Assembly (NCBI GenBank): GCA_964247055.1
Contig: OZ176050.1
Location: forward strand, 11,222,001-11,286,000
Length of the DNA: 64,000 nucleotides
Direction: 5' to 3'
Origin: Paragordius varius
Lineage: Eukaryota > Nematomorpha
The notes beneath the pieces are model-generated. The model made no database searches and was not told the DNA's origin. It saw only the letters and a program-made list of their open reading frames with translations. This document shows positions 47,540-60,249 of the stretch, in pieces. The position numbers were made by a program, and so were the translations under genes. Position 1 is the stretch's first letter. The number at the start of each line of letters is the position of its first letter.

Positions 47540-49860
47540 AAGGTCCCTAGTTTGTGCCCATCCCGTGTAAAAAAACGGTAAAAACATATTTCCACAAAAA
47601 CCGTGTCTTTGCGATTTTCCTGAAAACGTGTTGGACCATTTGATTTAAAATATAATTCTTTTTTACTTATTTTCAATTGCGCCTAACACAGTCGTCTCGC
47701 TTTTTTAATTTAGGCCCTCTTTTTACCCGCTCCCCCCGTAAAATGCCACTTTTTCAAAAAAACATAGCAAAAAAAAATTTTTTGATTTTATTTTTGGCCT
47801 AAGATCTGAGACCCTAAAAATTCATTAAGGATTACAGGTATTCCCTGTTAAAAGGCAAATATTAGTCAAGCGTTTTTTTATGTTGGCTGCTGGATAAGTA
47901 CCCGCTAAAAACAGTCCCGTCATATGGAAATAGCGTGCCTTAGGGGCTAAATTTAAAATAACCTATCAGGCCATATGAATTAAATAGGTGCCAAAAATTT
48001 AGGTCATAAGATTTTTCAAAATTATAGTTAATTAGGCCCTTCACACCCTAAAAAATACGCCACTATAGAATGATTTTTTTAGTTTTAAGGCAATTTCTAA
48101 AAACTAATGAGAGCATATGGAATCAATAATATTCCAGGTATCCTCTAAAAAGGCAATATATTAATCTCGCGCTGTTCTTATATCAGCCTTTGGGTAACTA
48201 CCCGCCTAAAACTGCGCCATCATATGGAAATTGGGTTGTTTAGGATTTAATTTTTAGAAAACTTATTAGGCCATATAAGTTTAATAAGGCGTAAAATATT
48301 ACCCGTAAAAAGGCGAAAATTTAAGTCTAGCGATTTTTCGTAAATTAGCCGTTTAGGCCCTTTACGCCCTAAAAATGCGCTATCATTAAACTATTATTTA
48401 GTTTTAAGGCCATTCTTCCAAACCCTAAGAACATATAGATTCATCCAGGTATTTCCCTATAAAAGCAAAAATTTTTATGGAGCATCTTTTATATTGGCTT
48501 TTGGGTAGGGTGTTACCCGCCTACAACTGCACCACCATATCGATACAGCGTAACTTTGGAGTCAAATTTTAGAAAACTTATCAAGCCTTATGAATTCAAT
48601 AAGGGCTTGAAATATTACCCGCAAAAAGGCAAACATTTAAGTAGAGCGGTTTTATTAAATTACCCCTTAATTAGGCCCTTGGCCTAATGCGCCACCATAA
48701 AACTTTTTGGTTTTGAGGCATTTTTTCGAAAATCCCACGAAATTATATGGAATCAATCATGATTCCAGGTATTACCCGAATTAAGGCAAAAATTTTAATT
48801 GAGCGTTTTTTGTTTCGCCCCTGGTTAGGAGGCTACCCGCGTAAAATGCGTCACCATTAGGGTTGTGCATTTGACTGCTTTTTCAAAAATGTCCGGTCAG
48901 ACCCGGTCAGACCATGGTCATGACCACTTTTTGCCAAAATAAATACCAAGAGATATTGGATTGTTAAAATAATGTTCGAACGACACTTGCGTTTCACTAA
49001 TAATGTCATGTTTTTTCTTAAAAGTTTATATTATACATTTTTTTATATTTACAATATCAATCAAATTTAATCAAGAATTTGTTGTAAAATAAATTTTGCC
49101 ACATTCTTGTGGCCTTCTGAATCTTCAAATTCATAGCATTTAATATACTGGATATTTTCTGATAAAATTTTACCAATGACCATGCTCAAAAATAAATCGT
49201 CCTGACCTGGTCATGACCCGGTCAGTTGACCGGTTCATGACTTGGTCAGCACAACCCTAGTTACCATATCGATACAACCTTTGGAGCCAAATTTCAGAAA
49301 ATCTATGAGTCTAATAGGAACATATGGATTTCATAATAATTCCAGATATTCCCCATATGAGGGCAAAAATTTTAACCAGCGCTTTTTATACCTGCCCTTA
49401 GGAACTACCCGTCAAAAACTGAGCCAGTATATAGAATTGTTTTGGAGCTAATCTACAGATTATTTATGAAGCCATATGAGCTCATTAAAAGCTTGAAATA
49501 TTATCGGTAACGTAAAAAAAATCAGGCGTTTTATAAACCGTTAATTTGGGGCCTTTATATCCTAAAAATACGCCATCATATAACGATAATTTAATGTTTC
49601 GGTATTTTTCGAATAACCCATGAGACGATTGTATGAAAGATGATTCCAAATATCTGCCCTATATAGGCAAAGAATTTAACACAGCGCTTTTTCCAAAGAG
49701 GTCTATGGGTAGGGGTCTACCGGTTTAAAACTGAGACGCCATACAAAAATGGCGCGGTTTTGGAGCTAATTTTCAAAAAAATTAAAAAGCCATACGAGTT
49801 CAGTTAAACACATTTCTGAATTTGTATATTATCATTCTTTCCAAAGGGGCACCAATGATT
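47540..49860. repeat. Degenerate satellite of about 300 bp units
   Basis: The same word order recurs at 303-, 303- and 328-bp spacing and again further on: a 'TTCCAGGTATT' block (47830, 48133, 48436, 48764, 49340, 49640), a 'CTACCCGCCTAAAACTG' block, a 'GCGCCACCATA' block and 'TTAGGCCCTT'. About six to seven diverged units, richer in G+C than the surroundings. The MITE at 48858-49259 has landed in one unit. Confidence 0.75.
48858..49259. mobile_element. hAT-like MITE with 8-bp target duplication
   Basis: A 402-bp element with ends TAGGGTTGTGC and GCACAACCCTA, flanked by GTCACCAT and GTTACCAT (7 of 8 identical). Subterminal GGTCAGACCCGGTCAGACCA and GACCCGGTCAGTTGACCGG words. It sits inside the satellite array. 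Confidence 0.85.
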
Positions 49861-49917
49861 ATAATATCATGTATAAATTTAATTAATCAGAAGATGTTAT
49901 AAAAATTTATAAAAGAT

Positions 49918-51055
49918 GTAGGGTGGAGTGAATAAAAAAAAGGAACCCCTTTAAGTGTTTCCTATGCTCACTTTTTCAAAGAAAGGGTTTCCTTATAATT
50001 CATATAAAAAACACATCTGATTAACTCTCGAGTTTCCTTAAACCATGCCTAAAACCGATATAAATGTACCTAAAGAAAAATTGAGACTTCTTCTTGCAAA
50101 GTAACTTAATATTTAATATTTTAGATATCCCATAGTTTTTAACAAATCTATGGTACCGTATATTGTAATTCAAAAAAAGAATATAAAAATCTACAAAATG
50201 ATTTGTTGTCAGAAACAAAGAAATATTATGATATAGATCAGATATAGCGATAGATATGAAAACTTCAATCAAAAAAATATGATTTAAATAATACAGGAAA
50301 CGTTGTCATAAAAGATCGCACGAAATCGGAGGAAATATTCCTAAATTCTTAAGATCGCACAGAATCGGAAGAATTTTTAAATTATCATGACAATCTAATT
50401 CACATTTTAAATTAAATAATAAATAGATTAAAGTTTATTTATGCATTTTTTTATGATAAAATAATAGTTTGTATACAAATTTTCATTTAGCAAAAATAAC
50501 TAATAAACTGATTGACTTAATATTTTTGAGGCTTGCATATACTAAGAAATGAGATTTGTTCGTTAATCGAAATCAGGAAAAAATATTTTGTCATAAAGTT
50601 TATTGTTTGATTATTAAATCGTAGATTTTTTTTATAGATAATTGATTCTCTTATATCTTTTTTTGTTTCTTATCTAAGATCGTTGAGCAAACATTTAGTT
50701 TCTACGCTGTATTCCAAATATACTAGAAAAAATGTATAAAAAAAACTTTGAAAATTGAAATTTTAACTTATCGAATCCAATATCAAAACCGTATTAGCTC
50801 TAATTGCCTTGTTTGATCCTCTACTATCGATTGTTATAAAATTTATAAATATATAAGGATGGTATTTAGCATCCTAAAAAATATGTAGGGTTTCCTTTAA
50901 TAAATTTTTTTATTCACTTGAAAACAAGTGTTTCCTTAAAAATCTAATGTTAATTTTTTTAGGGTTTCCTTAGCATTTTATTCACTCCAAATTAAGGAAT
51001 CTTTTAAAAAAGCTAAGGAAAGAGTGTTTCCTTTTTTTTATTCACTCCACCCGTA
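49918..51055. mobile_element. DNA element with GGGTGGAGTGAAT ends
   Basis: About 1.1 kb. Inverted ends GGGTGGAGTGAATAAAAAAA and TTTTTATTCACTCCACCC, flanked by GTA on both sides (possible 3-bp duplication). The word GTTTCCTT recurs many times near both ends, and TTATTCACT recurs internally. No transposase seen. Confidence 0.75.
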
Positions 51056-52032
51056 GATTTATTTTTAACCTCTTAAAACCGAAATAATCCTGATAAATAT
51101 TATCAACAAAATGTCTAAAAGTTTTTCGGGGGTCGTTAAGAAACCCGCTTTCATATCGGGAATTACAAAAGTCTAAGAAGCTCTGCTCTATAGCATCCTC
51201 TTAGTTATAAAAATTTTGAGTTTAATATTAAATTAAATATGGTGTTTATTAGTTACGGCGCGGTATTTTTATGACAAATCAGGGGATCAAACAATCGATT
51301 TGGCAATTTCGATGCTGTTCTATAAAAATAAAACATTTTAATCATTTAATTTAAATGATATAAAATAAATTTTCATTTTTTTAAGTGTTATCAAAGCGTC
51401 TATGTGCATAAAACGGTTATTTATAAAATACCTTAACCTTCATGATATACGTGAAAATTTAATAAATAATCATAGTTATATTAGGATTATAAAATTGACT
51501 GCAGATTACGTTTGAGAGACACCACTGGATTGGGGGAGTGATATATGCAAACTTCCCAACACTTTTAAGCGCACATATTATTGATATTTTCTCACTATCA
51601 TAATTAACTCTAAATTTTTGTTTGTTAAATTATTTGTTGCTATTGCTACTACACAATCCAAGTTTATATTGCGAGCTACCTGGCTATAAGAAAACAAATC
51701 ATTATTAGAAGTCTTGTGATTTTTCTAAATAGAGTGTATCCCAAGATGGAATTATCATATATATATATATATATATATATACAATAAGATAAACTCTTTC
51801 CAAAACATGGCGCGTTGAAGAAAGTTAACTTTATAAAAAAATAATTGTATTTGGGAAAAAGTAGAACATATTAACATTACCTATATATAATATAATGTAT
51901 GTACTTGATGTAATACGATTTGCGCCCCCTAAAATGTGAATAAATATTTGGCTCGGCTAAAGTTTAGAATTCCAATTCGAAGGTAATAAAACTACCTAAA
52001 ACATAATGAGGGAATAGTAGAATTGTTTAGAT
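51056..52032. other. Gene-less AT-rich stretch
   Basis: No gene recognised. A TA microsatellite lies at about 51755-51781. Confidence 0.45.
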
Positions 52033-53020
52033 TAGGGGTGGCCAATCTTTTTTTTTCGCGGGCTTTTTGGAGAAAAATTCACGCGGGGACGTATGAATAT
52101 TAAGTATTAAAAGATTCATTTATCGAACACAAAGATATATATACATATATATAATATATATTTAAGGATTGGGGCGGCACAGGGCATTTTAAAATAAATA
52201 TTACGAAAATTAATTATTTTTTGAGCAGTTATTTATAATCTTATATAACAATACATAAATAATGTTGATTTAGAAGGCCTCTGGTTGCCGCCATCATTAC
52301 AAATATAAAACGGTCACGTTATTCAATTTATTATATTTACAATGGATAATTAACTGTACATCTTGCGGTGGATTTATTTACCAGATTTGATGTATTATTG
52401 CATACCAGGCTTTAAATGTCGTTATGCTTCTAGATGTAATTTCCATCAAAAGAGTGTTGCGCCGCAGTTTATTATAGTTAAAAGTTGGTTTTCACATAGT
52501 CAACTAGAGATGTAATATGGTTGTCGTACTGCTTTTTGAGAAAAGACATTTTTACTACTTATCTATCCTACAAAAGAAATTTATTCAAATCCACAATTAA
52601 GATATAAAATCGCTCTTGATTTAGAAAATTGATGCGATATCTCAAAAAAATTGCAATTTGATTTTTGTTATGCTAAGATTTGAGGTATTTTATAGATATA
52701 AAGCGTAGTAAAATGTCTTTGGAGATTTGCTTTTTAGGCAAAGCTACAGTGTAGTTGCGTAAACAAGTACTTATTCATTAAAAATAATAATTTTTGCATT
52801 TATTTCTATCACGATAAATTAAATATTTTTCTGACTTGATTTTTAGTCATATTAAAACATGAAAGTTAGAATAAAATATGATTTTTTGTTAAAAAGTAAA
52901 TTCCTTAAACAAAAAAATAAATTATAATTTTGGGGGAAAAAATTCTTTGCAAAATTTTTCTTTTTTTATAAAATCTTGAAGTCACGAAATCGACCGCGGT
53001 CAACCGTTTGGCCAACCTTA
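52033..53020. mobile_element. hAT element, non-autonomous, perfect 8-bp target duplication
   Basis: Ends TAGGGGTGGCCAATC and GTTTGGCCAACCTTA, flanked by GTTTAGAT at 52025-52032 and 53021-53028. GC-rich subterminal words (TTCGCGGGC, AATCGACCGCGG). The 988-bp interior has no transposase frame. Confidence 0.9.
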
Positions 53021-53270
53021 GTTTAGATATATGCGCATTTTTGAAATAAATTACATTTTACAAAAACATCTTATGACTATAGTAATATTTTAGTTTACAC
53101 AAAAATAATTTAACGGTAATGGATATGATTTTTTAGGATTATAAGAGCTTAAAAATTTTACATTATGATGCATATCAAATTAATGAATTAACATAAGGGA
53201 GAAACTGCGATTTAAATATATTAATAAATACTAACACTTAGTAATATAAGTAATTTTATGAAAAATATAA

Positions 53271-53276
53271 TTTATT
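53271..53276 (-). terminator. Candidate RPS27A poly(A) signal overlapping the stop codon
   Basis: The final codons AAA TAA followed by A create AATAAA across the stop codon. Candidate only. Confidence 0.3.
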
Positions 53277-53780
53277 TATCATCTTGATTTTCATATCGTA
53301 ATGTCAAATGGCATTTCCCACAATATTGTCGATCAAAATGGTTGGCCATAAATACCCCACTGCCACAAGTTTGATTTGGGCACTCTCGCCTTAAACGTGT
53401 AATTTTTCCCTTTTCGTCAACCTTAAATTATAAATAGGAAAACCTTATAAAATTTCAAAACAGCCAATTTAACTTTCTTCTTTTTGTGTTTAATCTTCTT
53501 AGGAGTTGTGTAATTTTTTTTCTTCCGTTTTTTCCCACCACCCAACAAATTCAAAACAAGATGTAATGTGCATTCATTTTCAATATCATAATCGGATAAA
53601 ATTCCTTCATTAAGTAATTTTCCACCAAATATCAGACGTTGATCATCAACAAGAATATCCTCCCTACTTTCGATAACATTTTTTAGTTCATTTACAGAAG
53701 TAAGAGGGGAAACCTATAATAAAATAATTAACTACCTGGTAAGTTTTAGTTCCTGTCAAAGCGTTTACAAATATCTGCAT
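53272..53780 (-). CDS. RPS27A: Ubiquitin-like/ribosomal protein eS31 fusion (RPS27A)
   Basis: Precursor whose C-terminal part is small-subunit protein eS31. Exons 53736-53780, 53444-53713, 53272-53421; both introns 22 nt; 154 aa (human 156). The ribosomal half is well conserved: [66 protein letters not shown], with all zinc cysteines. The ubiquitin half is not: it starts [14 protein letters not shown] and keeps [20 protein letters not shown] and [11 protein letters not shown], but roughly half the residues differ from ubiquitin. Arg42, Ile44 and Lys48 positions remain; Lys6, Lys63, Arg72 and Arg74 are lost, and one residue is missing before LSDY. The Gly-Gly cleavage point is retained. Probably a folding chaperone moiety rather than working ubiquitin (inference). 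Confidence 0.95.
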
Positions 53781-53989
53781 TAGGAAGTTCAGCCGATCAT
53801 AATAACATAAATCAGGTGTAGTGTAAAAGCATGGATAAAGTAATGAAAGAATATTAAAAATTTAAATTTGGTAAAATTGACAATTTATGTCACTACTTTT
53901 TAGACACTAATTGCATAAGTTTGCACTTATAAAACATGTCAACGACGCTCATTTTAAATATGGATATTATATCCCAAGCTTCTTCTAAA

Positions 53990-54570
53990 TCTCTATTAAC
54001 ACTTCGATTCAAATTGGGGTTTCTAAATACCCCAGACAAAATTTAAATTAAAATTTCTGAATACCTACTAAAGGAAATGGTTTTAATTTAAATTTATGCT
54101 TCTATCCTGATAAATATTATATAAGTATGCCAAAATATCTTGATAAAATTTTGTTTTGAAAAAAAAAGTTCCATGTCAAAATACTTCGACGCATTTTTAT
54201 TTTACAAAATTTTTGCAAAAATCGTCTTCATTTAATTTTAAGGGTGAAACTAAAGCTTATTTTTTATATAAATTACATCTAACATTGGTTTTATTTGTAT
54301 TATTTTTTAATTTTACAATTTGACACATGTCACGTTGTATATTTTTACCTTTCGGTTTTAGCGCAAAATAAATAATATCAAGTATTTTTAAATAAATTTT
54401 TTTATATATTTCGGTTTATTAATGTTATATAAATGCAAAATTTTGCGATGGTTTCGATTCCTTCCATACTTTTTTAAGTATTTGATTTTAAACAGGCCTG
54501 GGATATCCAACTACCCCAATTTGAATCGAAGGACTAAAATGAGTGTGTTGTATCCAAGTGTTAAATCTGC
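53990..54570. mobile_element. Family Z DNA element, fullest copy
   Basis: About 580 bp, ends CACTTCGATTCAAATTGGGG and ACCCCAATTTGAATCGAAGG. Matches 46033-46560 and, inverted, 1-372. Non-coding. Confidence 0.7.
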
Positions 54571-55199
54571 ATAAAATCATTTAAATTGTTATATAACAAT
54601 AAAGCCTTAAAAAGAGAAAGGTACAAAAAACTTTTTATTATATTTATAAAACTTGCAGGCGAAAATTTATAAAAGACGTGAGTGAATTATCTAGATGCGA
54701 ATTCGTTTCTTATGATATTTTTTTGTCACCACACAGAGTCTACAAAAATATGCTGAACATATATTTATGTAGGAAAATGTAAAAAGAATATTGTGTTGTT
54801 TTGTTACCCATATGAAAAAGTATTGTAATTTTTGTGACTGGTCTATATGAAAATGGCGAAATCCCACATATCAAGATATTTTCTTGAAACTAATTGCTTG
54901 ATTCTAATAAATCACTAAAGTATGTCCTAAAATATTAAAAAGCAAGAGAATATTTTAAAAATCAATATTTGGATGTAAGCTCCGGATAGTCGCAAATTAT
55001 TTTTTTTAAAAATGAGCAACTTATAAACTCAATGCCGATGTTACGCGATAAATTTTTAAAATTTATGCCAAATATTGATATGAAAAGATTTTTCCGAAAA
55101 ATAAATATTTAATTAATTTCGAAAAAAGTTTTGGGAAGTGAGTTTTTATGTATTTTTAAATATAGTGTAAACGATATAAAAACCTCTTTTTAGAAAATT
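54571..55199. other. Gene-less AT-rich stretch
   Basis: No gene or repeat copy recognised. Confidence 0.4.
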
Positions 55200-57000
55200 C
55201 GATTGAATATTTCTATCAACTCAGTTAATTAAATGACGTGTTTAACGACAAATCAAAGGTATATAAAAGGTTGTTTCAAAAATAAAATTTGGGGAAACCT
55301 ATTGTTATAGGGTTTGCTTGCAAGCAGATCCGAATACGATTAACAGTGTCCACAAAACAAAAATCCTGTGGAAATAATTATATTCTGATTGAAAATGTTT
55401 TAAGCCCTAACGAAATATATGAAAAAGCTATTTTACTGCTCCATATAAGAAGATAGCCAAATTCACATATTTAAAAAGGGTATTTGGTGAAAGTTTAATA
55501 CTTTATTCCAAAAAATATAACAATATAAATAAACTACATATAAACATCAAAAAATTATATAATATTAACTCCTAGATGCGGGATCCGAAGTCTAATTACC
55601 CTTATAAAATAGGCAATTTCTATTCGAAAACGCTCAAATAAAACGAGATCGCGTAAAAAAAATTAACAGTTTATTACCTTTTGGGATAGTTTTTACTAGA
55701 TTTTACTATTTAAATATTTTTATAGTATTTAAGGGACTAGCTAAATTTAAAATATCCTTTTTTTAGCCTTGTAGGCGGATTAGACAAATTTTTTAGAAAA
55801 ATGTAAAATTACAAAAATCCTCATCTCAGTCTTTTTGCCCCCATTATTTTCTCTATTTTTCTAAGTCACTTAAGTAAATATATGGTTAGAAATTGTAAAT
55901 AATAATTAACTTTAAAATGCTTTCAGGTTACATTTTACCCAAAACCTGATTTTTGATTTAATATCAGCTGTTCGTTTCAATCATGTTTTGTGGCCCAAAT
56001 TCAGACGTCACACAACTGTAAAAAATATAAAATTTTTTAGCAAATACATGAGAACAATCATTGATTAATACTGGAGTTCAAATAAAAATTTGAGTTCTGG
56101 GATATAAAACTATCCCCATATTAAATTAGCACAAAAAATGAAAAGGTTGTGTATTAAATCGATGCTAAATTTTAACATTAAATAAAAATATTTTTAAAAA
56201 TGATATTTTATTAAAAATTAAATTCATAGCATAATTTTATTAAAGTGTACTATATAAATATTTCGAATAAGGAAACGGTATAAAAACGGTTTAAGATATT
56301 ATAATAATGCTTTTTAATCGATGATGCTAAATTCTATCACCTCAGAGTTTTAATAATAGTTCGTTTGCCTTAAAATTTGAATGATTTTTGCAATAAATAG
56401 AATTTTGTTTTAATATAAATTTTTAGCCTGGTGATGATTTTATCAAAATTACCATGTGATAAAAATAATCAGCATTATATAAAATGTATTTTTCTTTAAG
56501 CGTAACCCATTTCCATAATGGCTTTAAATAATAAGTAGTAAGCTTAACAAATATTCGCTATAAACTAAGCTTTTGAAAGTAATTTTTTATGATTATTTTT
56601 ATTTGCTATCAAAATTTAGCATCAATTTACAATTTTTATCACGTCTCGGCCTTTATGGACTTATTTTAAGAAAACTAGTTCATCTTAGGGCGACATATCT
56701 GGGAGTTTAGGAGCCCACAGCTAAAAACAAAATTTTCTATATGTGTTTAAATGTAGTTTTTGTATATTGTAGTGATATTTTTTGGGAATAAGCATTTTAG
56801 CTTTCACCAAAAAATTTTTTTTTACAAAATTAGGGCATTTCTGATCCTTAACACTAAAGTGCAAATAATTTTTTAAATTACTTGTACAAGATAAAACCAA
56901 AAGCACCACGATGATCCTAAAACATTTTCTATCAGAATAAATATGTTTTATCACAGACGCAGTGTAGATCTAAAAAATTTACTTAAGTTTTGCAAAACAC
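55200..57000. repeat. Family W dispersed repeat, long copies
   Basis: Contains the W words AACGGTTTAAGATATTATAA, CTATCACCTCAGAGTTTTAA and CAAAAGCACCACGATGATCC, shared with 45000-46030 and 60500-61560. Probably two facing copies. Non-coding. Confidence 0.5.
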
Positions 57001-57959
57001 ACAATTCCATTAAAGATCAATAATCGAAAAAGAGGATTTACATAAAATGCCCCTGCAAATATGGGAAAATGCCCAGATACTTAACTTATCAAATGGTTTT
57101 TTAAATTTTGATTTGAAACAGAATAATATCATAATACCAATATTATCCAAATGTTGTGCTTGATTAACACCTATAAATGATTTTAAAAACAATCACCCTC
57201 TCATTTATAATATAAAGTTTTTTCCAGATTTTCTCTTAAGTTGTTTTAACTACCATGCACTTGCATTTTAAAAAATTGATAAGTATTGATTGTTTAAATA
57301 CCTAATTCTAAACATGAATTTTACAGGATGTATTTCTAACAAACTAATTTAATATATACTAAAAATCAATCGGAACCTTCAATCTAATTAGAATTCAAAT
57401 ATCTACTCAAATTTAGGAGATGATATTCAACAGTTGAAAATGAAAATTACAAAATTGAATAACAAAATTTGAATATGCTTTGCCGATTTTTTCACAAGAC
57501 AATAACATAATTTTCTCAAAACTTACTCGCAAAGTTTTGACAAATTATGGGGTATCTTATTTATGCAAGATATGTGTGACTCTGATGTGACCTAAACAAT
57601 TCCGTTTTAAGGCTCATTCGGTTTAAATAATACGTTCGGTATACTTGGAAATTATTCTCCAACCTCTATTTATTATGCGATTGATACGGTTATTTTTGCA
57701 CTCATTTCAAGCCCATCGCAAACATGGCAACATTTCGTAGTTAAATGTGGGAACTATAATTAGAAAATTAATCACACGCAATCAAAAATTTAAATTAATC
57801 TGGAAGTTGCTAACAATTGGCCATCTACGTAATTTTGTTAAATATTAAATAATTTCTGATATCTTAAAATTAAACGGTCAGAATTAATTTTAATATGTTC
57901 TGGACATCATATGCGTAATTAGGTCGATTGAACCCCTTGAAAATTAAATTAACTAGTTC
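57001..57959. other. Gene-less AT-rich stretch
   Basis: No gene recognised. The part next to 57960 may be LINE 3' untranslated sequence. Confidence 0.4.
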
Positions 57960-60050
57960 CACTTGTCTCTTTCATATGCTATTTTTAATTTATATCGGAC
58001 TCTTTTTTTACAGTGTCCAGCCATCTTAACATTGGTCTCCTTTTGTTTCCATTCAACTCTCCCAAAAATCAATTTTATCAAGAAATGTCCTTCTCAAAAT
58101 GTGCCCTATATACGTAAACCTCCCATTTATTATATTTCCATTAAGTTACTCTCTTTATTTAATTTTTCCCTTATTGATTTATTTTTAATCTTGTCAGATC
58201 GACCACCTTATATTCAACAATCTCTTCCAACACCACATTTAAAAATCTGATATCTTTTATTTATCATTAAGTTTCAATTTCTAACTTTATGCAGCATTCG
58301 CCACCGGAAAAATCATGCATTTCATAACAATTAATTTAGTTTTGATAGTCATATCTTTACTTTTCCAAATCATCTTATTAACTGCCTTTTCAAGTCCTAT
58401 ATGCGACGTTTAATATCTGGCGTAGATTAGGACTAAGAAAAGGGTTTTATTTTTTACTTCAACTGGGGTGTTTTCTCTGGTTACATTCCACTTATTTTTG
58501 ATAAACTCATAATTATGGTTTTCTCAAGATTTAAGTCCAATCCATATTTTTTATTTTCTTCCACCAGCCTTATTATATTATTTAAACTTTCTATACTATC
58601 TGCAATCAGCGTTGTGTCATCTGCGCTCCTTAAATTGTTATCCTTTCCCACTATCCCTAGGCTTTATGTAAGTTCATCAGCATTTTCATGATCATTTGTG
58701 TACAAATGTTAAACAATTGTGGTGAAAACTATAGATTTATTGGTTCTACCCATCGAGTTTGTAGCATAGAAATTAAGAAAATATTAAGTTTGACCCCAAA
58801 CGCCTGTCTATAATCTATACAATATATATAAACACACTTATACTCCTTACACGTTTCGATTCTGCGCACATCAGAGATATGATCAAGGCTATCACTAACC
58901 TGTTTTGGATAACTTTGAGTAAAGTTTTGCTTGTATGACTGATAAGAGCTCCCTTAAAACTGAGTTAAAGTTTGCCAGTCTTTTAACCAATTATTTGACC
59001 CATACTTTTTAACACAATCTTTGTATAACGATATCTTATTATTAATTAATATCTATTCCAGAGGATCCTTATTGGTGTCGTTTATAGCATTTCCAATATA
59101 TAGCTCTTCCTCATTTCCATTTATTTGTTTATCTGGAAACCTGGATGCCCTCTGTGGTTTAATAAAATTTTTCCACCTTAATTCTCTTTTTTACAATTTT
59201 TATGTTTGGGTGTTATTATTACGTAAATTCTTTTGATTGTTTGGTGTTCTTTCAATTTTTTCAGTTCGTTCTTTTTTTGGCTCTGGAAAGAATATTATTT
59301 TTTTACTACTATATATTTTTTCCGCCTATATTCTTAGCTATTCTTCTTCAAATATTTTTATACAGTCTGCTGATAATATTTTAAATTTTATTTTTTAATA
59401 AATTATTGTTTTAATGCTATTTCATTGTGTTTCTGAGTTCTTTGCTTCATTTATCAATTCATTGTTTAATTCTAACTTATACTTAAGGGACATGTAAGTT
59501 GTCTTTGTATTCTTACCCTCTCTTGCGGGTTTTATCATCCGCGTTTCGATTGTTGTTATAAATAGTTGGTGATCGCTTGAGCAGCCGCATTTCTTAGTTT
59601 AGCATTTATATCCCATGTTGTCCTATAAAATATATAATTTGATTTTCCATTTTCCACAAGGGAAGGTTTAGGTGTATAATCGTTTTAAATGTTGTTCATC
59701 TGTTCACAATACAGTAGCGTATGGAGTAAAACATTATTAGTCCATAAAAGAATAAAAAAATGATTTTTTAAAAAAACAATCCTAGTTGTAAATACACATA
59801 TCTATAATATCCCCTTGTTTTTTAAATAAAAACATTTTTTTTCTTCTATGGACTAATATTGTTTACACCATACGCTAATGTAAATGTTTGATGAATAATT
59901 CTATCAATCGTTCTCCAGCATCGTTGTTTTCACCTAATCTAAATTCTCCTACTATCATGTCTTACTCTTGATTTTTACCTTTTACTTTTCCAATTGCCAC
60001 CTATTATAGTCATATCCTTTTTATGTAGGGGGTTATTAGGACGCTATTTA
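57960..60050 (-). mobile_element. Decayed non-LTR retrotransposon (LINE)
   Basis: Minus-strand relic with several breaks. From 5' to 3': endonuclease-like pieces at about 59880-60030 (MTIIGGNWKSK, then RLGENNDAGERLIEFF), the reverse-transcriptase core at about 58500-58700 (NNLRSADDTTLIADS with the ADD catalytic motif, then KYGLDLNLEKTIIM), and the family's C-terminal tail at about 57970-58150 (YRAHFEKD, GNKRRPMLRWLDTVKKE). This order and the tail fit the AP-endonuclease LINEs of the RTE/jockey grade; I cannot name the clade. A family M2 MITE (59710-59882) interrupts the endonuclease part. Open plus-strand frames at 57963-58250 and 59021-59236 are antisense. Confidence 0.75.
59710..59882. mobile_element. 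MITE family M2 inside the LINE relic
   Basis: Ends TACAGTAGCGTATGGAGTAA and TACACCATACGCTAATGTA; interior CAAGGGGATATTATAGATAT on the minus strand matches 24469-24653. It post-dates the LINE insertion. Confidence 0.8.
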
Positions 60051-60249
60051 AATTCAACTAGATGGCTGGCCAATGCAACTATTTTTGTCACGTCTTTATG
60101 AGTGTAAGGGGCGAACTTTAAAAATCTGATAAATAGCTAAGCTTGATAAATTCTAAGATATAAAATGTAAACAAGAAAATGCTAAATAAAATTAACCATG
60201 AAATATCATTTCTCGGCATGTTCTTCCTACCAAACTATCTGACTCCCAC

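Noticed and set aside
57963-58250. Plus-strand open frames at 57963-58250 and 59021-59384
   Set aside because: They are antisense to LINE reverse-transcriptase and tail sequence.
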